A DNA stretch of 64,000 nt from Sphingomonas phyllosphaerae (GCF_029623345.1 NZ_JAPYKH010000005.1:124001-188000); one strand, 5' to 3'; positions 29,622-39,891 are shown, counted from the stretch's first letter. Numbers and translations are program-made. The notes: generated from the letters alone by a model not told the origin.

Positions 29622-31871
29622 CTAGATCCGATTCCTGGTCAAAGCGGCGATCGTGCGATCGTCGTCGGTGGAACCCGCGCCGGGCGGGAGAGAATCCTCG
29701 GCCGCGAGCGGAGCGAGCAGCGACGCGTCGAAGGACAGCGTCACCACGGTACCGCCGCCCGTGCGGTCGGCGAAGGTCATCGTGCCGAAATGCTCCTCCA
29801 CGATCTTCTTGACGATGGCGAGCCCCAGGCCGGTGCCGCGGGCGCGCGTCGTCATATAGGGCTCGACGATGCGGTCGCGCTCGAGCGGCAGGCCGACGCC
29901 GGTGTCGGCCACCTCGATCACGACACGGCCCTCTCCTTCTCGCAACGTCATCGTCACCGCGCCCTCGCTGATGTCGGCGGCCTCGACCGCCTCGACCGCG
30001 TTCTTGACGATGTTGGTGAGCGCCTGGCCGATCTGGCGGCGGTCGCACACCAGGGTCGGCGCGGGCTCGTCATGCTCAAGCACGAAGCGGATGCCCGGAT
30101 GTGCAACCTCGTGGAGGAACATCGTCTGGCGCGCGATGTCGACCAGCGCTTCCTCTCGAAAGACGGGCTTGGGCATGCGCGCGAAGGAGGAGAATTCGTC
30201 GACCATGCGGCGCAGGTCGCCGACCTGACGGACGATCGTGTCGGTCAGTCGCGCGAAGGTGGTGTCGCCCGCCTCGATCTTGCTGCCGTAGCGGCGTTGC
30301 AGCCGCTCGGCGGCGAGCTGTATCGGCGTCAGCGGATTCTTGATCTCGTGCGCGATGCGCCGCGCCACGTCGGCCCAGGCGGCGCGACGCTGGTCGGTGA
30401 GCTGCTGCGTGATGTCGTCGAAGGTGATGATCGGCCCGGTGCCGTCGCGCGCGATCCGCGCCGCGAAGGTGCGCATCTCGCCCTGCACGTTGTGCTGGAC
30501 GTTGGCCTCGCGCGCGCCCTGGTCGAGCATCGCGTCCAATTCAGGCGCGACCGCCCGCAGCACGCGACCGACCGGCGGCGCGTCGAGCCCGAGCAACGTC
30601 TGCGCCGAGCTGTTGACCAGCCGGATCGTGCGATCCTGCGAGTCGATCGAGATCACCCCCGCCGACACGCCGGACATCACCGCCTCGATCAGCGCGCGCC
30701 GGTTCTCGAGCTGGGTATTGGCGGTCACCAGCGCGGTGTTCTGCGTCTCCAGCCGCGCGGTCATGCTGTTGAAGGCGGTGGCGAGCGTGCCGACCTCGTC
30801 GCGGGCGGGGGTCTCGAGCACGCGTGCGGAAAGGTCGCCCTCGCCCACCCGGCGTGCGGCGTCGACCAGCTCGCCGACCGGGCGCACCAGCCGGTCCGCC
30901 ACCGCCAGCGCGATCCACACCGCGACGCCGACGATCAGCAGCGAGACGATCAGCAATGCGGCATTGAACAGGAGCTGGATCGAGCGCGCGCGCGCGATCA
31001 GCTGGCGATAGTCGTTGAGCACCGCGCCGCCACGGTTGAGCTGGTTGGCGAGCTGCGGGTCGAACACGCGCGCCGAGTAAAGATAGGTGTGCGGCTGATA
31101 GTCGAGCCTGGTCAGCACGCCGACGCGGTCGCCCGAGCGCACCACCACCGACGCCGCCCCGCCCTCGATCTGGTCGATCATTGGCATGGTGACGACCCGC
31201 TCAAGCTGTCGGTCGTACGGATTGACCAAGGCACGGGTGCGCAGCTCGCCGTCCTGCCCGCGCTGGACGATCAGCGCCTCGGACAGGTTGCGGAGGTACA
31301 GCTGATAAGCGAGACCCGCGGCGAACCGCTTGCTCTCGATCGGGTCGGCGCGGAGATAGTCGGCGAGGTCGCCCGCCATCGTCATCGTCTCGCGGCCGAC
31401 GCGGTCCGACTCGTTGCGATAGCTCTCCTGCGCCACCGAGGCGGCGTTCTCGAACATGCCGCGAGCGCGATCCGAGTACCAGAATTGGACACCGTACTGG
31501 AACAGCAGCGACGCGAAGATCGTCACGAGAAGCGCGGGCACCGCGGCGACGAGCGAGAAGAGCAGCACCAGCCGGACATGAAGCCGCCCCTCCCCGCCCA
31601 CCGGCGAACGCGCGGCACGATTGAGCGCAATCCGGCGCCCCAGCAGGATCATCAGCGCGATGCCGGCGACCAGATTGGCGACGAGCAGCAGCGCGACGAC
31701 CGGCGGCTCGATCAGCGCGGCCGAACCGCCCTCGCTGCGCACAGAGAAATAACTACCCACGCCGATCGCGACCGCCACCGCGAGCACCGCTAGCTCCAGC
31801 GCCGGCGTCACCGTCGGCCGCCGACGGGCGGGCGACGTGGTGGAAGAGGAGGGAGTGACTCCCGCGATCAT
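29622..31871 (-). CDS. ntrY: Nitrogen-regulation sensor histidine kinase NtrY
   Basis: 749 residues. Three N-terminal membrane segments (LELAVLAVAVAIGVGSYF, VVALLLVANLVAGIALMILL, VLLFSLVAAVPALLVTIFA) lead to a periplasmic domain. A further segment near LLFNAALLIVSLLIVGVAVWIAL is followed by HAMP, PAS and kinase domains with [13 protein letters not shown] as H box and DTGVGLP, GTGLGLAIV as ATP-binding boxes. ATG 31871 has GGAGGA just upstream; the frame extends to 32066 through ntrC and is not coding there. Confidence 0.95.
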   Translation of the reverse strand: MIAGVTPSSSTTSPARRRPTVTPALELAVLAVAVAIGVGSYFSVRSEGGSAALIEPPVVALLLVANLVAGIALMILLGRRIALNRAARSPVGGEGRLHVRLVLLFSLVAAVPALLVTIFASLLFQYGVQFWYSDRARGMFENAASVAQESYRNESDRVGRETMTMAGDLADYLRADPIESKRFAAGLAYQLYLRNLSEALIVQRGQDGELRTRALVNPYDRQLERVVTMPMIDQIEGGAASVVVRSGDRVGVLTRLDYQPHTYLYSARVFDPQLANQLNRGGAVLNDYRQLIARARSIQLLFNAALLIVSLLIVGVAVWIALAVADRLVRPVGELVDAARRVGEGDLSARVLETPARDEVGTLATAFNSMTARLETQNTALVTANTQLENRRALIEAVMSGVSAGVISIDSQDRTIRLVNSSAQTLLGLDAPPVGRVLRAVAPELDAMLDQGAREANVQHNVQGEMRTFAARIARDGTGPIITFDDITQQLTDQRRAAWADVARRIAHEIKNPLTPIQLAAERLQRRYGSKIEAGDTTFARLTDTIVRQVGDLRRMVDEFSSFARMPKPVFREEALVDIARQTMFLHEVAHPGIRFVLEHDEPAPTLVCDRRQIGQALTNIVKNAVEAVEAADISEGAVTMTLREGEGRVVIEVADTGVGLPLERDRIVEPYMTTRARGTGLGLAIVKKIVEEHFGTMTFADRTGGGTVVTLSFDASLLAPLAAEDSLPPGAGSTDDDRTIAALTRNRI

Positions 31872-31923
31872 CGCTCCTCCGCTACAACATCGGTGTTGCA
31901 CAGAGAACACATATTTCGGGAGC

Positions 31924-33378
31924 TTATGGCTCGTCCGATCCCGCCGCCCGCGCGCCCGGACTGATCCCGAGCGCGTCGAGCCGCTTGCGCAGCGTGTTAC
32001 GGTTGAGCCCGATGGCGCGGGCGGCGCGCAGCTGGTTGCCGCCGTGCCGCGCCAACATCGCCGCAATCAGCGGCCGCTCCGCCGCGCCGATGACGCGATC
32101 GTAGAGCGACCCATCGTCGAGCGCGCCCGGCTGCTCGCGCGCCAGCCGCTCGATCATCGCACGGACCGCCGCCTCGATGCCGGGATCGGGCAGCGCCTCG
32201 GGCAGGCCGGCGCCGGAAGCGGGCACGGCACCGATCGTCGCCACCACCTCGGCCGCGCCTATCCGGTCGTCGCGCGACAATGCAGCGAGCCGGCGCATGA
32301 GATTTTCCAGCTCGCGGACGTTGCCGGGCCAGTCGTGCGCCTCCAGCGCGGCGAACGCCTCGGCAGCGAGCGTCTTGCGCGGCAGCCCCGCCTCGGCGGC
32401 GCGCTCGAGGAAGTGGCGCGCGAGCTCCGCGATGTCACCGCGGCGCTCGCGCAGCGCGGGCAGCGCGACCGGCACGACGTTGAGCCGATAATAGAGATCC
32501 TCGCGGAACTGCCCGCCCGCGACCGCCTGCTGCAGGTCGCGGTTGGTAGCGGCGACGATCCGGACGTCGGCGCGGATCGTGCGCGCGCCGCCCACGGTGG
32601 TGAACTCGCCCGATTGGAGCACGCGGAGCAGCCGCGTCTGCGCCTCGATCGGCATGTCGCCGATCTCGTCGAGGAAGAGCGTGCCGCCCGCGGCCTGCTC
32701 GAAGCGGCCGGCGCTGCGCTGCGCCGCGCCGGTGAAGGCGCCGCGCTCGTGCCCGAACAGCTCGGCCTCGATCAGCTCGCGCGGGATCGCCGCCATGTTG
32801 ATCGGCACGAACGGCGCGGCGCGCCGTGCGCCGAGATCGTGGATCGCGCGCGCAACCAGCTCCTTGCCCGTGCCCGACTCGCCCGAGACCAGCACGGTGA
32901 GATCGTTCGAGATCACCCGCGCGATCACGCGGTACACGTCCTGCATCGCGGGCGAGCGCCCGATCAGCGGCAGCTGCTCCTCCTCGGCGGCTTGGTCCTC
33001 CGCCGCCGCGCCACCGCGCTTGAGCGCCGCCGCGACCGTGCGGGTCAGCGTGTCAAGGTCGAACGGTTTGGGGATATAGTCGTACGCGCCCGCCTCGGTA
33101 GCGCGCACCGCGGTGGTCAGCGTGTTGCGCGCGGAGAGCACGATCACCGGCATGTCGGGTCGCTCGGTGGCGAGCCGACCGGCATGGTCGATGCCGTCGC
33201 CGTCCGGGAGCACGACATCGGTCACCAGGACGTCGGGCGGGTGGGTGCGCAGCTCGCGCGCCATGTCGGCGAGGCTGGCGGCGGTGCGCACCGCGTGACC
33301 GGCGCGGCGCAGCGCGTGCGCCACCACGGTGCGAACCGCGTCGTCGTCGTCGACGATCAGGACCTTGCCGCTGGTCAT
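31924..33378 (-). CDS. ntrC: Nitrogen regulator NtrC (sigma-54-dependent activator)
   Basis: 484 residues with the classic layout: receiver domain with Asp54, AAA+ domain with GESGTGKE at 166-173 and an intact GAFTGA at 213-218, and a Fis-type DNA-binding end (GNQLRAARAIGLNRNTLRKRL). It activates nitrogen-scavenging promoters with RpoN when phosphorylated by NtrB. The ATG overlaps the ntrB stop by 4 bases, so the pair is coupled. Confidence 0.97.
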   Translation of the reverse strand: MTSGKVLIVDDDDAVRTVVAHALRRAGHAVRTAASLADMARELRTHPPDVLVTDVVLPDGDGIDHAGRLATERPDMPVIVLSARNTLTTAVRATEAGAYDYIPKPFDLDTLTRTVAAALKRGGAAAEDQAAEEEQLPLIGRSPAMQDVYRVIARVISNDLTVLVSGESGTGKELVARAIHDLGARRAAPFVPINMAAIPRELIEAELFGHERGAFTGAAQRSAGRFEQAAGGTLFLDEIGDMPIEAQTRLLRVLQSGEFTTVGGARTIRADVRIVAATNRDLQQAVAGGQFREDLYYRLNVVPVALPALRERRGDIAELARHFLERAAEAGLPRKTLAAEAFAALEAHDWPGNVRELENLMRRLAALSRDDRIGAAEVVATIGAVPASGAGLPEALPDPGIEAAVRAMIERLAREQPGALDDGSLYDRVIGAAERPLIAAMLARHGGNQLRAARAIGLNRNTLRKRLDALGISPGARAAGSDEP

Positions 33379-34436
33379 GCGGCGCGCGGCAGCAGCAGGC
33401 GGAAGACGGTGTGGTGCGGCTGGCCCTCGCGCGCATATTGCACGATGCCGCCCATGTCGCGCACCAGCTTGTCAACCAGCGCCAGCCCCAGCCCCTTGCC
33501 CTCGGGTCGCCCCGACACGAACGGGTCGAAGAGATGGTCGGCGATGTCGTCGGGCGCGCCCGAGCCGGTGTCGATCACGCACAGCTCGATCGGCAACGCG
33601 ACCCGCTCGCGACCCTTGCCCGTCGCCACGGTGATGCCGTGACGATAGGCGGTGGTGAGCATGATGCGCCGCTCGCCGCGTTCACCCAACGCCGCGGCGG
33701 CGTTCTTGAGCAGGTTGAGCACCACCTGAAGCAGTGCGTCACGGTTGCCGAGCACCGGCGGCAACGACGGGTCATAGCGCTCCTCGATCGGAATATCGCG
33801 CGCGAACCCCGCCAGCGCCACGCCGCGCGCGTGTGCGAGCAGCGGGTAGATGTTGAGCGGCGCCACCTCGCGCGGCCGGGTGTCGGTGAAATCCTCCATA
33901 TGGTCGATCAGCGCGGCGATCCGGTCGACCTCGGTGATCACCAGCCCGGTGAGCTCATCGGGCGCGGCGCCGTCGGCGATCAGCTGCGCCGCACCGCGGA
34001 TGCTCGACAGCGGGTTCTTGATCTCATGCGCCAGCATCGCCGCCGCCCCGACCGCGGCGCGCGCCGCCGCGGCGCGGTCGCCCGATACGCCGAGCCGGCG
34101 CGAGGCGGCGGCATGGTGGAGCGTGATCGTACGCCACCCCGGCTGGTCGATCACGGCGGCCTCGACCAAGTCGACGCGCACCCGCGCACCGCCGCGCGTC
34201 TCCAACTCGATGTCGAAGGCGGCGAAGGCGTGACCGGCACGGCGAGTCTCCGAATCGGTGACACCGAGCAGCTCGGCGACGGTCTGCCCACGCATCGCTC
34301 GCTCGGACAGGTTGAGCAGCGTCTCGGCCTCGGCGTTGGCGCGCTCGACTCGGTCCTCCGGGTCAACCACCAGCACCGCGACCGGCAGCGCGGCGAGCAG
34401 CTCCGCCTCGCTCGGCCCGCGCTGCGTCGACCTCAC
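33375..34436 (-). CDS. ntrB: Nitrogen-regulation sensor kinase NtrB
   Basis: 353 residues: a PAS domain ([19 protein letters not shown]) then a soluble histidine kinase with [10 protein letters not shown] (His137 predicted phosphosite), the N box [17 protein letters not shown] and GKGLGLALV. No membrane segments, as expected for the GlnB-controlled kinase. GTG 34436 overlaps the dusB stop (GTGA); the longer frame to 34985 overlaps dusB and is not real. Confidence 0.94.
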   Translation of the reverse strand: MRSTQRGPSEAELLAALPVAVLVVDPEDRVERANAEAETLLNLSERAMRGQTVAELLGVTDSETRRAGHAFAAFDIELETRGGARVRVDLVEAAVIDQPGWRTITLHHAAASRRLGVSGDRAAAARAAVGAAAMLAHEIKNPLSSIRGAAQLIADGAAPDELTGLVITEVDRIAALIDHMEDFTDTRPREVAPLNIYPLLAHARGVALAGFARDIPIEERYDPSLPPVLGNRDALLQVVLNLLKNAAAALGERGERRIMLTTAYRHGITVATGKGRERVALPIELCVIDTGSGAPDDIADHLFDPFVSGRPEGKGLGLALVDKLVRDMGGIVQYAREGQPHHTVFRLLLPRAA

Positions 34437-35446
34437 GCGGCGTCCCGCATCCGGTGCGGCGCGTAGAAGTCGGCGAGCATCACCTTGACCCGCTCTGGGT
34501 CGGGCTCCTGGTTCACCGCGTTGCGGAACTCGGCCGAGCCCTGGATGCCCTTGGTGTACCAGCCGATGTGCTTGCGCGCCATGTTGACGCCGGTGATGAT
34601 GCCATAGTGACTCAGCATCATGTCGTAATGCTCGCAAATTACGGCATATTGTTCGTCGAGCGTCGGGTCGGGCCGACGTTCGCCGGTGGCGAACCAGTGC
34701 ATCACCTGCCCGAGCAGCCACGGTCGCCCATAAGCACCGCGGCCGATCATCACGCCGTCTGCGCCGGACTGCGCCAGCGCCGTCTCGGCGTCGTCGATCC
34801 CGCAGATGTCGCCGTTGACGATCACCGGGATCGTCACCGCCTCCTTGACCGAACGGACGAAGCCCCAATCGGCGCTGCCCTTGTACATCTGGTTGCGGGT
34901 GCGACCGTGGACCGTAACCATGCGCACGCCGAGGTCCTCGGCGATGCGCGCGAGCTCGGCGGCGTTGAGGCTGTCGTGGCACCACCCCATGCGCATCTTG
35001 AGCGTCACGGGCGCGTCGACCGCGCGGACCACCTCCTTCACGATCGCCGCGGCGAGCCCGAGGTCGCGCATCAGCGCCGAGCCGGCGTCACCGTTGGTCA
35101 CCTTACGGACCGGGCAGCCCATGTTGATGTCGATGATCGCAGCGCCCTTGTCGCGCGCCAGCCGCGCCGCCTCGCCCATCTCTAGCGGCGTGCAGCCGAC
35201 CAGCTGCATCGACACCGGCTCCTCCGAGACATGCCACATCGCCTTCTGCAGCGACTGGCGTGTTTCGCGGATCGCCGCCTGGCTTGCGATCATCTCGGTG
35301 ACATTGAGCCCCGAGCCGTAGCGCCGCACCAAAGTACGGAACGGCTGGTCGGAGACGCCGGTCATCGGCGCGAGCACGACCGGCTGGTCGACGCTCACCT
35401 CACCGATGCGGATCGGCGTGAGCCGGGGAGAAAGAGGCTGATTCAT
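34433..35446 (-). CDS. dusB: tRNA-dihydrouridine synthase (DusB/NifR3 type)
   Basis: A 337-residue FMN-dependent TIM barrel that reduces uridine to dihydrouridine in tRNA D-loops. It carries [13 protein letters not shown] at the N-terminus, [10 protein letters not shown] with the predicted catalytic Cys111, VHGRTR and the FMN-phosphate-binding [10 protein letters not shown]. It heads the dusB-ntrB-ntrC cluster, the nifR3-ntrBC order of alphaproteobacteria. Divergent from ispDF across 81 bases. Confidence 0.95.
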   Translation of the reverse strand: MNQPLSPRLTPIRIGEVSVDQPVVLAPMTGVSDQPFRTLVRRYGSGLNVTEMIASQAAIRETRQSLQKAMWHVSEEPVSMQLVGCTPLEMGEAARLARDKGAAIIDINMGCPVRKVTNGDAGSALMRDLGLAAAIVKEVVRAVDAPVTLKMRMGWCHDSLNAAELARIAEDLGVRMVTVHGRTRNQMYKGSADWGFVRSVKEAVTIPVIVNGDICGIDDAETALAQSGADGVMIGRGAYGRPWLLGQVMHWFATGERRPDPTLDEQYAVICEHYDMMLSHYGIITGVNMARKHIGWYTKGIQGSAEFRNAVNQEPDPERVKVMLADFYAPHRMRDAA

Positions 35447-35527
35447 CGCTGCTGCTCGAAAAATAGGCAGGTAGTCGACCCGGACCGCTCTGGCAAGCTC
35501 GACGCGGAGCAGCTAGGGCGCGCCGCC

Positions 35528-36655
35528 ATGACCACGGTCGCCCTCATCGTCGCCGCCGGCAGCGGCTCTCGCAGCGGTAGCGCCGCGCCCAAGCAATATG
35601 CGTCCGTCGGCGGCCGACCGATGGTCGCGTGGAGCCATGCCGCGCTCTCGGCGCATCCCGCAGTTGACCGGGTCATCGTCGTCATCGGCGAGGGCCAGCA
35701 GGCGCAGCTCGCGGCGGCGGTACCCGGCGCCGAGTGGGTCACCGGCGGCGCCGAGCGGCGCGACTCCGTGCGCGCGGGACTTGACGCTGCCGCGGGCGCG
35801 ATGCGCGTGCTGGTGCATGACGCCGCGCGCCCCTTCGTACCGCTTGCGGTGATCGACCGGCTGCTGGCCGCGCTCGACCACGCGCCCGGCGCGATCCCGG
35901 TGCTGCCGGTCGCCGACACGCTGGTTGCGGCGGATGGTGCCACGGTCGCGCGCGAGACGCTCGCGCGCGTGCAGACGCCGCAAGCGTTTGACGCCGCCAC
36001 ACTGGCGCGGGCGCACGCGGCATGGGAGGGCGGTGCCGCGACCGACGACGCGCAGATGGTGCGCGCGCTCGGGCTGAGCGTGGCACAGGTCGAAGGGGAC
36101 ATGATGCTCGACAAGATCACCTACCCCGCCGATTTCGCCGCCGCGGCCGCGCGCGTCGGTGTGGAGACCCGCTCGGCGAGCGGCTTCGACGTGCACCGGC
36201 TCGAGGACGGCGAGGAACTGTGGCTCGGCGGCGTGCTGATCCCGCACCACCAGGGTCTCTCCGGACATAGCGACGCCGACGTCGCGCTTCACGCGATCAC
36301 CGACGCGGTGCTCGGCACGATCGCGGCGGGCGACATCGGCACGCACTTCCCGCCAAGCGATCCGCGCTGGCGCGGTGCCGAATCGGGACAGTTTCTCTCG
36401 CACGCGCGCTCGATGGTCGAGGCGCGCGGCGGGCGGATCACCTTCGTCGACCTCACCCTGATGTGCGAGGCGCCCAAGATCGGCCCGCATCGCGCCGCGA
36501 TGCAGGTTCGGATCGCGGAACTTCTCGGGCTCTCGACCGATCGGGTCAGCGTGAAAGCGACCACCACCGAGCGACTCGGCTTTACCGGACGCGGCGAGGG
36601 CATCGCCGCGCAGGCGGTCGCGACCGTGACGCTGCCGGGCGGGTTCGTCGCATGA
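35528..36655 (+). CDS. ispDF: Bifunctional IspD/IspF enzyme (MEP pathway)
   Basis: A 375-residue fusion. The N-terminal half (1-215) is the cytidylyltransferase IspD with LIVAAGSGSRSGSAAPKQY and DAARPFV. The C-terminal half is 2C-methyl-D-erythritol 2,4-cyclodiphosphate synthase IspF with GFDVHRLEDG, the zinc ligands of HSDADV and the VKATTTERLGFTGRGEG end. Two nonconsecutive MEP-pathway steps share one polypeptide, a common alphaproteobacterial arrangement. The stop overlaps the next ATG. Confidence 0.97.
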   Translation: MTTVALIVAAGSGSRSGSAAPKQYASVGGRPMVAWSHAALSAHPAVDRVIVVIGEGQQAQLAAAVPGAEWVTGGAERRDSVRAGLDAAAGAMRVLVHDAARPFVPLAVIDRLLAALDHAPGAIPVLPVADTLVAADGATVARETLARVQTPQAFDAATLARAHAAWEGGAATDDAQMVRALGLSVAQVEGDMMLDKITYPADFAAAAARVGVETRSASGFDVHRLEDGEELWLGGVLIPHHQGLSGHSDADVALHAITDAVLGTIAAGDIGTHFPPSDPRWRGAESGQFLSHARSMVEARGGRITFVDLTLMCEAPKIGPHRAAMQVRIAELLGLSTDRVSVKATTTERLGFTGRGEGIAAQAVATVTLPGGFVA

Positions 36656-37191
36656 ACCGTCTTCCCTCGCTCCCCGTCGTGCTGGCCGGCGTCGCGCTCC
36701 TCGCCGCGCCGCCCGCCGCCGCACAGGACCGCTGCCTGTCAAGCACCGACGCCGAGTCGATCGCGCTGGTCGCCATGCCCGAGATCATCCGCGACGCCGG
36801 CCGCGTCTGCGCTGCGCTGCCCGCCTCCAGCCTGCTGCGGAAGTCGGACAGCGCCCTGCTCCAGAAATACGATCGCGAGGCTGACCGGGTCTGGCCCGCG
36901 GCGCGCACCGCCATCGCCAAGCTCAGCGACCCGGCAGTGGAACTGCTGCTGTTGAGCGACTATGCGCGCCCGATGCTGACCTCGCTCTTCGCGCCGCAGA
37001 TCACCGGGCGGATCCAGCCCGGCGACTGCGGGACACTCGACCGGCTGGTGACGCTGCTCGAGCCGCTGCCGGCGCGCAACACCGCGGGCATCGTCGTCGC
37101 GACACTGCAATATCTCAAGGCCGAGAAGAACAAGGGCAAGCGCGACGCCATCCCCGACCTGCCGGTCTGCGCCGCGGCGACCGCGCCGTGA
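36652..37191 (+). CDS. Exported protein of unknown function
   Basis: 179 residues. The signal peptide is LPSLPVVLAGVALLAAPPAAAQ. The mature region is mainly helical and contains four cysteines (DRCLS, RVCAAL, GDCG, PVCAA), which may pair in the periplasm. No family recognised. It is coupled on both sides: its ATG overlaps the ispDF stop, and its stop overlaps the pncC GTG. Confidence 0.75.
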   Translation: MNRLPSLPVVLAGVALLAAPPAAAQDRCLSSTDAESIALVAMPEIIRDAGRVCAALPASSLLRKSDSALLQKYDREADRVWPAARTAIAKLSDPAVELLLLSDYARPMLTSLFAPQITGRIQPGDCGTLDRLVTLLEPLPARNTAGIVVATLQYLKAEKNKGKRDAIPDLPVCAAATAP

Positions 37192-37724
37192 GCGACGAGG
37201 TCCTTCCCCAGCAGCTGGTCGACGCGGCGCGCCGCGTAATCGAGGCCAATCGCGCCGCCGGGCGCCGCGTCGCGGTGGCGGAGAGCTGCACCGGCGGGCT
37301 TGTCTCCGCCGCGCTGACCGAGATCGCGGGCTCGTCCGACGTGTTCGACGCCGGCTTCGTCACTTATTCGAACGAGGCCAAGCAGCGCCAGCTACGGGTG
37401 AGCGGCGACGTGCTGGACACCTTCGGCGCCGTCTCGATCGCGGTGGCGTGGAGTATGGCGCAAGGCGCGCTGGCGCAGTCCACGGCGGACGTCGCGGTGG
37501 CGATCACCGGCGTCGCGGGTCCGGGCGGGGGGACCGAGAAGAAGCCGGTCGGCACCGTGGTGTTCGCCCGCGCCGAGCGCGCCGGCGACCCGGCCAACGT
37601 GGTCGCCGACAAGCGTTTCTTCGGCGATCTCGGGCGCGCCGGGGTGCGGCTTCAGGCCGCGTTGTGCGCGCTCGAGCTGCTGCTGCCCGAGCCCGAGGAA
37701 GAACCCGCCGACGAGTCGCCGTAG
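37188..37724 (+). CDS. pncC: Nicotinamide-nucleotide amidohydrolase (CinA C-terminal domain)
   Basis: 178 residues of the CinA C-terminal family, with AESCTGGLVSAALTEIAGSS, VTYSNEAKQRQLRV, GVAGPGGGTEKKPVGTV. It deamidates NMN to nicotinate mononucleotide in pyridine-nucleotide recycling. The last 73 bases overlap the tail of the convergent ratA-like gene, and encode an acidic end ([14 protein letters not shown]) antisense to the Ser/Gly tail of that protein. Confidence 0.93.
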   Translation: MSDEVLPQQLVDAARRVIEANRAAGRRVAVAESCTGGLVSAALTEIAGSSDVFDAGFVTYSNEAKQRQLRVSGDVLDTFGAVSIAVAWSMAQGALAQSTADVAVAITGVAGPGGGTEKKPVGTVVFARAERAGDPANVVADKRFFGDLGRAGVRLQAALCALELLLPEPEEEPADESP

Positions 37725-38146
37725 AGCGCACGCGCGCGCTCCTCGAACGCGCCGATCATCTTGCGCAGCGCGACGCCGAATACCTGCCCGGCGAGCATCT
37801 CGAACATGCGGTTTTTGAAGGCGAAGTCGACAGTGAAGTCGACGAGCGAGCCGCCCTCCCCGTCGGGGCGGAAGCGCCAGTCGTTGTGAAGGTACTTCAG
37901 CGGTCCGTCGACGTACTCGACGCGGATCGTGTCCGGCCGCATCTTCGCCACCTTCGAGGTGAAGGTCTCGCGCAGTCCCTTGAAGCCGACGATCATGTCC
38001 GCCAGCGTCTCGCTGTCGCCGTCGCGGCGCACACGCATCGCGGTCACCCACGGCAGGAACTCCGGGTAGCGGCGCACGTCCGCGACCAGGTCGAACATCT
38101 GCTCGGGGCTGTAGGGCAGCCGGCGGGTCTCGCTATGCTTGGGCAA
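37652..38146 (-). CDS. RatA/COQ10-type START-like ubiquinone-binding protein
   Basis: 164 residues with the polyketide-cyclase/START-like fold of the RatA-Coq10 family: [22 protein letters not shown], then [18 protein letters not shown]. Such proteins handle ubiquinone or associate with ribosomes; the toxin label is historical and nothing here indicates a toxin. TTG 38146 is the likely start: GAGG lies six bases before it, and the next in-frame Met is too far inside the domain. It overlaps lipA by 14 bases. The C-terminal tail is mostly Ser and Gly and lies antisense to pncC. Confidence 0.87.
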   Translation of the reverse strand: MPKHSETRRLPYSPEQMFDLVADVRRYPEFLPWVTAMRVRRDGDSETLADMIVGFKGLRETFTSKVAKMRPDTIRVEYVDGPLKYLHNDWRFRPDGEGGSLVDFTVDFAFKNRMFEMLAGQVFGVALRKMIGAFEERARALYGDSSAGSSSGSGSSSSSAHNAA

Positions 38147-39053
38147 GCTTGGCCTCGCGCGCTGCCCGCATCTTCGCGAAATCGTCGCCGGCGTGATAGC
38201 TCGAGCGCGTCAGCGGCGACGATGCCACCAGCAGGAAGCCCTTGGCGCGCGCGATCGCGGCGTAAGCGTCGAACGCCTTGGGGGGCACGAACTCGGCGAC
38301 CTTGGCGTGGCGCGGGGTCGGCTGGAGATACTGGCCCATCGTCAGGAAATCGATGTCGGCCGAGCGCATGTCGTCCATCACCTGATGGACCTCGAGCCGC
38401 TCCTCGCCGAGCCCGAGCATGATGCCCGACTTGGTGAAGATGGAGGGGTCGAGTTTCTTGACGCTCTCCAGCAGCCGCAGTGAGGCGTAATAGCGCGCGC
38501 CGGGCCGGATCGTCGGGTAGAGCCGCGGCACGGTTTCCAGATTGTGATTATACACGTCTGGACGCGCCGCGACGATGGCCTCCACCGCGGCTTCGTGCTT
38601 GTTGCGGAAGTCGGGTGTGAGGATCTCGATCGTCGTCGTCGGATTGGTGCGACGGATCGCGTCGATCACCCGAACGAACTGCCGCGCGCCGCCATCCGGC
38701 AGGTCGTCGCGGTCGACGGAGGTGACGACGATATGCTCCAGGCCCATCTGCGCGGCGGCGTCGGCGACATTCTGCGGCTCCATCGGGTCGACCGCGCGCG
38801 GCATGCCCGTCTTGACGTTGCAGAAGGCGCACGCGCGCGTGCAGGTGTCGCCGAGGATCATCACGGTCGCGTGCTTCTTGGTCCAGCACTCCCCGATGTT
38901 CGGGCAGGCGGCCTCCTCGCACACGGTGGTGAGGCTCTTCGAGCGCATCAGCGCGCGCGTGGCGGCGAAGCCCTCGCTGGTGGGCGCCTTGACGCGGATC
39001 CAGTCGGGCTTGCGCTGGCGCGTCGGAGCCGAAAGCGGAGTCATCTCGTTCAT
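38133..39053 (-). CDS. lipA: Lipoyl synthase
   Basis: A 306-residue radical-SAM enzyme that inserts two sulfurs into octanoyl groups on lipoyl domains. The auxiliary cluster motif is [12 protein letters not shown] and the radical-SAM motif CTRACAFC. The final part has the conserved RSSYHAG with its cluster-ligand Ser. ATG 39053 or the ATG three codons later can start it. Followed by the ratA-like gene, a pairing common in alphaproteobacteria. Confidence 0.97.
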   Translation of the reverse strand: MNEMTPLSAPTRQRKPDWIRVKAPTSEGFAATRALMRSKSLTTVCEEAACPNIGECWTKKHATVMILGDTCTRACAFCNVKTGMPRAVDPMEPQNVADAAAQMGLEHIVVTSVDRDDLPDGGARQFVRVIDAIRRTNPTTTIEILTPDFRNKHEAAVEAIVAARPDVYNHNLETVPRLYPTIRPGARYYASLRLLESVKKLDPSIFTKSGIMLGLGEERLEVHQVMDDMRSADIDFLTMGQYLQPTPRHAKVAEFVPPKAFDAYAAIARAKGFLLVASSPLTRSSYHAGDDFAKMRAAREAKLAQA

Positions 39054-39107
39054 GCCGTCGCAGATAGCGGCTGGCCGTCTTCGAAACAACGGAAGGGTAT
39101 CTGACAA

Positions 39108-39737
39108 ATGAGCAAGTTTAACGATATGGTCGAGGGCTATTATCGCTTTCGCGGCAACGAGTGGCTGGAGGAGCGCGAGCGCTGGACCGAGCTCGCCGCA
39201 GGGCAGTCGCCCAAGGTGATGGTCGTCGCCTGTTCGGACAGCCGGGTCGATCCCGCCACCATCTTCGGCAGCCGTCCCGGCGAGGTCTTCGTCGTCCGCA
39301 ACGTCGCCGCTTTGGTGCCGCCGTTCGAGAAGGGGGGCGGGCGCCACGGTGTCTCGGCCGCGCTCGAGTTCGCGATCACCGTGCTGCAGGTCGAGGAAGT
39401 CCTGGTGCTCGGCCACGGCGCGTGCGGCGGCGTCAAGGCGGCGCTGTCGGGCGACCTCAAGGGCGCGGAGCCGGGCTATGGCGGGTTCGTCGCGGACTGG
39501 ATCGACCTGCTCGACGACGCGCGCGAGAAGGTGATCCACGAGCACGGCCAGGGGCCTGAGGGTCAGACCGCGCTGGAGCAGGAGGGCGTCAAGGTCTCGC
39601 TTGCGAACCTGATGACCTTCCCGTTCGTGCAGGAGCGGGTCGAGGCGGGCAAGCTGCGGCTGCACGGCGCGGTGTTCGCGATCGCCGACGGCAAGCTGCG
39701 CGTGTTGCAGGACGACGGCCACTTCGAGCCGGCGTGA
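39108..39737 (+). CDS. Carbonic anhydrase, beta class
   Basis: A 209-residue enzyme that interconverts CO2 and bicarbonate. Zinc ligands are Cys42 ([11 protein letters not shown], which also carries the Asp-Arg dyad), His103 and Cys106 (LGHGACGG). No signal peptide, so it acts in the cytoplasm, where it may supply bicarbonate to enzymes such as carbamoyl-phosphate synthase. It is divergent from lipA and converges on aspS across repeat C1. Confidence 0.94.
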   Translation: MSKFNDMVEGYYRFRGNEWLEERERWTELAAGQSPKVMVVACSDSRVDPATIFGSRPGEVFVVRNVAALVPPFEKGGGRHGVSAALEFAITVLQVEEVLVLGHGACGGVKAALSGDLKGAEPGYGGFVADWIDLLDDAREKVIHEHGQGPEGQTALEQEGVKVSLANLMTFPFVQERVEAGKLRLHGAVFAIADGKLRVLQDDGHFEPA

Positions 39738-39780
39738 TCAGGTTAGGGGCGTACGCGTGAGTGGGCGCCCCCACCCTCTT

Positions 39781-39874
39781 CTGTTCCCCGGCGGAGGCCG
39801 GGGTCCAGTTCGGGGCCGTTGATGAAACTCTCCACGGCTCTCTCAACTGGGCCCCGGCCTTCGCTGGGGAACAG
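39781..39874. repeat. Intergenic palindromic repeat, family C, copy 1
   Basis: Arms of 30 bases (39781-39810 and 39845-39874) are reverse complements with three mismatches. They share CTGTTCCCC and GGCCGGGG cores around a 34-base centre. It lies between the convergent carbonic anhydrase and aspS genes. Copy 2 is at 59756-59840. Confidence 0.88.
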
Positions 39875-39891
39875 GCACTAGCTGAACGCTC

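Noticed and set aside
35528-36655. ispD-ispF fusion as a missing stop
   Set aside because: Bifunctional IspDF is common in alphaproteobacteria, and the linker is short and clean.
37652-38146. Toxin-antitoxin system from the RatA name
   Set aside because: No antitoxin partner is nearby; the neighbours are lipA and pncC, and the family is better linked to ubiquinone.
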